From assembly GCA_029866215.1 (NCBI GenBank), contig JARWZU010000059.1, positions 1-41,327 of the forward strand: a stretch of 41,327 bases of DNA. The letters run 5' to 3'. Of the stretch, positions 38,907 to 41,327 are shown in pieces. Position 1 is the first letter of the stretch. Every line of letters begins with the position of its first letter. The notes under the pieces are model-generated. The model had not been told where the DNA came from, did not search any database, and saw only the letters and a program-made list of their open reading frames with translations. The position numbers and the translations under genes are program-made. This DNA is from Akkermansiaceae bacterium (GTDB lineage: Bacteria > Verrucomicrobiota > Verrucomicrobiia > Verrucomicrobiales > Akkermansiaceae).

Positions 38907-41327
38907 ATGAAATTCCCCTATCTCATCGTTGCCGCAGCGTTTCTGTCGTGGGCGGCCGTTGCATGTAAAAAGTCTGATCCTGCCGTCGCGCAGCGGATCG
39001 CTGAGCTTGAGAAAAAAAACCGCGAGGCAAGTGAGCGTCAGGGCGAACTTGAGCGGCAGATCGAGGATCAAAAGTTGGCGGTCGAGCGTGACGCAATCGA
39101 GCGAGAGCGCATGCAACTGGAGACCGATCGCGAAGCGCTTGAGCGGCGCACCCATGAGGTCGGGGCCGCCGAGAATGAGGCCATCCGCAATCGCGAGCTT
39201 ACGTTGGCCCATCGCGAAAAACAGCTGGAGCAGCAAAAATCGACGCTCGAGGCGAAGGGCGATCGGCTCGAGCAGCAAGACCAGCAACTGAGCGAGCGCG
39301 AACGTGAGGTTGCAGGCAGGCAAGCATTGTCGGTCAAGCCGACCGAACCGCGCGGCGCAGTGGGGGATTATGGGATGTTTTACGATTCGCTCTCGTCGTA
39401 TGGCTCATGGTTTGAGACGCCAGACTATGGGTATGTTTGGCAACCTGTTGCGGTTCGGGATGCGATGTGGCGGCCCTACTACCGTGGACGTTGGGTATGC
39501 AGTGACCGTGGCTGGACCTGGTTGTCGGAAGAGCCATTCGGTTGGGCAACCTATCACTACGGTCGCTGGGCGTTGCTGCGTGGTCGCGGATGGGTCTGGG
39601 TGCCCGGGACTGAGTGGGCACCTTGTTGGGTTTCATGGCGCGAAAATGATCGCTACATCGGATGGGCACCGCTTCCTCCTGAGTCGCTGGCTTATCGTGG
39701 GCGCTCATGGGATGCGGCGGTCGATGTGCAACTGGGGATCGGGGCAGGGTGGTATCATTTCATGGAGGTCCGACATTTCGCGGACCCTGTCTATCGCTAC
39801 CGCTTGCCCGCTACGCAGAGTATCTCATTCTATCAGCAGACCACGAACATCACTTTCATTCATACTGAAAATCGGCAGGTCATTTGTGGAGGGCCGGGCT
39901 ACAAGAGGCTTTCAGATCGGATTGGCAAGCCGCTGCCATTTTATCGGTTAGAACTGGACCAACGAGCACGGCAAAGTCGCGACACCTTGGGCATGCGTTC
40001 AAGGGTCGAGGGAAATCGGCTGGTCGTGAATGCGCCTAACATCGACGCTGAATGGAATGAAGGGTTGAAGCCGAAGCGCATCAAAGGACGGATGGATCAA
40101 GTTGCAGTGGAGCGCGATAGCGGCTTGAAGAAGGAGGTTGGTGAGAATTTTCGACGCAGTCGCGAGGAAGGACGCGAGAAGGCGAAGCAAAGCATCGCCG
40201 CACTCGGAGGAAGCGAGAATTTTGAGCGAGTTCGCAATGAGAAATTGAAGGAAAATCGCCAAAGGACCGATGCCTTGTATAAGCAAACGCAAGGTCATGA
40301 GGTAGATAGCAATCGCGAGGCTCCTCCGGCGGAAGAGCAAAGGATTGAGAAGGATGCGGCAATAGAAAATCCGGTTGTGAGGAAGGCGCAGGATCAACAA
40401 GTAGCAGAGGACAAACGTTCCCGGTCTTCGCAGGATCTGAGGGGCCTCGGTAAGCCGCAGCGGCCAGCGCGCGAGTCAACCAAATCCAATGCGACTGTGC
40501 CGCAGCGTTCGGAGATACCCCAAGATCAGGTTCATCAGGAAGTCGCTGAAGGTGCGCAGAATGATCAAGTGCGAGATCGAGCTCCAGCAGAACAGCGTCG
40601 CGATGTTGAGAAGCAGGCAGCGGAGCAACAAGAGGCCCAGGCGCGTCAGAGCCAAGCGGAGCAGAAGCGTGTGGTGGATCAGGCTCGTCAAGAAGCACAG
40701 GAAGCCGCTCGAAATGCGCAGCAAGAGCAAGTGCGAGATCAAGCTCTAGCAGAAAAGCGTCGTGCGGTGGAGAAGCGGACTGCGGAGCAACAAGAAGCCC
40801 AAGCGCGTCAGAGCCAAGCGGAGCGTAAGCGTGTGGAGGATCAGGCTCATCAAGAAGCACAGGAAGCCGCTCGAAAGGCGCAGCAAGAGCAAGTGCGAGA
40901 TCAAGCTCTAGCAGAACAGCGTCGCGATGTTGAGAAGCAGGCAGCGGAGCAACAAGAGGCCCAGGCGCGTCAGAGCCAAGCGGAGCAGAAGCTTGTGGAG
41001 GATCAGGCTCGTCAAGAAGCACAGGAAGCCGCTCGAAATGCGCAACAAGAGCAAGTGCGAGATCAAGCTCTAGCAGAACAGCGTCGTGCGGTGGAGAAGC
41101 AGACTGCGGAGCAACAAGATGCCCAAGTACGTCAGAGCCAGTTGGAGCGACAAGCTGAGCAGGCCCAAGCCGCCCGAGAAGAAGCGATGCAGCAGCAGCG
41201 TGAGGAGGCTCAACAGCGACAAGCCGAGCAAGCGCGTGCCGCCCGAGAAGAAGCGATGCAGCAGCAGCGTGAGGAGGCCCAACAGCGACAAGCTGAGCAA
41301 GCCCAAGCCGCACGAGAAGAAGCGATG
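38907..41327 (+). CDS. Repeat-rich lipoprotein with DUF6600-like domain (3' end outside window)
   Basis: At least 807 codons, open from the ATG at 38907 to the window edge with no stop, so it is easily missed. The N-terminus MKFPYLIVAAAFLSWAAVAC has a lipobox-like AVAC with C20 as the lipidation site. Residues 25-140 form a Glu/Arg/Gln-rich coiled coil. Residues 153-258 are a Trp/Tyr-rich DUF6600-like domain (YGSWFETPDYGYVWQP, GRWVCSDRGWTWLSEEPFGW, WVPGTEWAPCWVSWR, YIGWAPLPPE). After a linker, residues of about 554 onward are long Gln/Glu/Ala/Arg coiled-coil repeats: a 54-residue unit, then a 23-residue unit. The protein is probably an envelope-anchored, extended coiled coil. Shadow ORFs on both strands, one of 410 codons on the minus strand (40081-41313), are artefacts of the repeat composition. 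Confidence 0.85.
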   Translation, partial: MKFPYLIVAAAFLSWAAVACKKSDPAVAQRIAELEKKNREASERQGELERQIEDQKLAVERDAIERERMQLETDREALERRTHEVGAAENEAIRNRELTLAHREKQLEQQKSTLEAKGDRLEQQDQQLSEREREVAGRQALSVKPTEPRGAVGDYGMFYDSLSSYGSWFETPDYGYVWQPVAVRDAMWRPYYRGRWVCSDRGWTWLSEEPFGWATYHYGRWALLRGRGWVWVPGTEWAPCWVSWRENDRYIGWAPLPPESLAYRGRSWDAAVDVQLGIGAGWYHFMEVRHFADPVYRYRLPATQSISFYQQTTNITFIHTENRQVICGGPGYKRLSDRIGKPLPFYRLELDQRARQSRDTLGMRSRVEGNRLVVNAPNIDAEWNEGLKPKRIKGRMDQVAVERDSGLKKEVGENFRRSREEGREKAKQSIAALGGSENFERVRNEKLKENRQRTDALYKQTQGHEVDSNREAPPAEEQRIEKDAAIENPVVRKAQDQQVAEDKRSRSSQDLRGLGKPQRPARESTKSNATVPQRSEIPQDQVHQEVAEGAQNDQVRDRAPAEQRRDVEKQAAEQQEAQARQSQAEQKRVVDQARQEAQEAARNAQQEQVRDQALAEKRRAVEKRTAEQQEAQARQSQAERKRVEDQAHQEAQEAARKAQQEQVRDQALAEQRRDVEKQAAEQQEAQARQSQAEQKLVEDQARQEAQEAARNAQQEQVRDQALAEQRRAVEKQTAEQQDAQVRQSQLERQAEQAQAAREEAMQQQREEAQQRQAEQARAAREEAMQQQREEAQQRQAEQAQAAREEAM
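40566..41143 (+). repeat. 162-bp tandem repeat, about 3.5 copies, in frame
   Basis: Unit starts are at 40566, 40728, 40890 and 41052, each exactly 162 bases (54 codons) apart and marked by CAAGTGCGAGATC. Copies 1 and 3 share CGTCGCGATGTTGAG and GAGGCCCAGGCG, while copies 2 and 4 share CGTCGTGCGGTGGAG and GCCCAA, an A-B-A-B order. The fourth copy degrades after about 90 bases. Identity is high at the DNA level, indicating recent expansion. Confidence 0.9.
41163..41327 (+). repeat. 69-bp tandem repeat, about 2.4 copies, reaching window edge
   Basis: Units start at 41163, 41232 and 41301, exactly 69 bases (23 codons) apart, each encoding AREEAMQQQREEAQQRQAEQ with minor changes. The last copy is cut by the window end, so the total number is unknown. 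The block directly follows the decayed fourth copy of the 162-bp repeat. Confidence 0.9.

Noticed and set aside
39304-39951. 215-codon plus-strand frame inside the lipoprotein gene
   Set aside because: It is shifted by one base against the real frame, which contains the recognisable DUF6600-like domain.
40081-41313. 410-codon minus-strand frame rich in Leu, Ala, Pro and His
   Set aside because: It is the complement of the repeat-rich lipoprotein gene, and its periodicity only mirrors the 162-bp and 69-bp repeats. No signal peptide, ribosome site or recognisable domain.

Overview
The window looks like a piece of a Verrucomicrobia chromosome (Verrucomicrobiaceae/Akkermansiaceae-like). This is inferred from family content: a block of secreted sulfatases, a very large prepilin-like protein resembling the Verru_Chthon cassette A family, a Trp/Tyr-rich DUF6600-like lipoprotein, and a GC-rich Gram-negative gene style. 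No rRNA or tRNA gene, CRISPR array or intact insertion sequence was seen.

Region 1 (1-15878) is a polysaccharide-degradation locus. On the plus strand, the 3' end of one sulfatase gene, five complete formylglycine-type sulfatases and a GH99/WbsX-like secreted protein are packed with 11-56 base gaps, so they are probably one transcript. Convergent to them on the minus strand are a GH78 alpha-L-rhamnosidase, a sialate-type O-acetylesterase and a two-domain alpha/beta-hydrolase esterase, in that transcriptional order. Almost all have signal peptides. Together they read as export machinery that removes sulfate and acyl groups and cuts a sulfated, acetylated, rhamnose-containing glycan (ulvan, rhamnan sulfate or an algal exopolysaccharide). 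The exact substrate is inference. No transporter, regulator, lyase or formylglycine-generating enzyme is present in the window.

Region 2 (15879-16452) is non-coding. It holds a perfect 20-bp palindrome upstream of the rhamnosidase gene and an array of about eleven degenerate 19-23 bp hairpin-like units.

Region 3 (16453-27901) is mostly housekeeping and general metabolism: tsaB, a double-thioredoxin-fold secreted protein, a rhomboid protease, secG, a HupE/UreJ-like membrane protein, an AddB-like PD-(D/E)XK nuclease, an Ldh-family dehydrogenase, a phosphotransferase kinase and a stand-alone response regulator. A short decayed piece of a short-chain dehydrogenase gene lies between the HupE-like and AddB-like genes.

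Region 4 (28134-37438) is accessory. It has a secreted NPCBM-domain glycosidase-like protein, a HEPN-motif protein, a truncated prepilin, the 1260-residue cassette A-like protein with a secreted partner gene, and a gene-poor stretch holding the decayed C-terminus of a Fic-family gene.

Region 5 (37439-41327) has gmk, a winged-helix regulator, and a large lipoprotein gene that stays open from 38907 to the window edge. Its 3' part is built of exact 162-bp and 69-bp in-frame repeats, with an alternating A-B-A-B order in the 162-bp block. This open-ended gene is easily missed because it has no stop codon in the window, while shadow frames on both strands look like genes.
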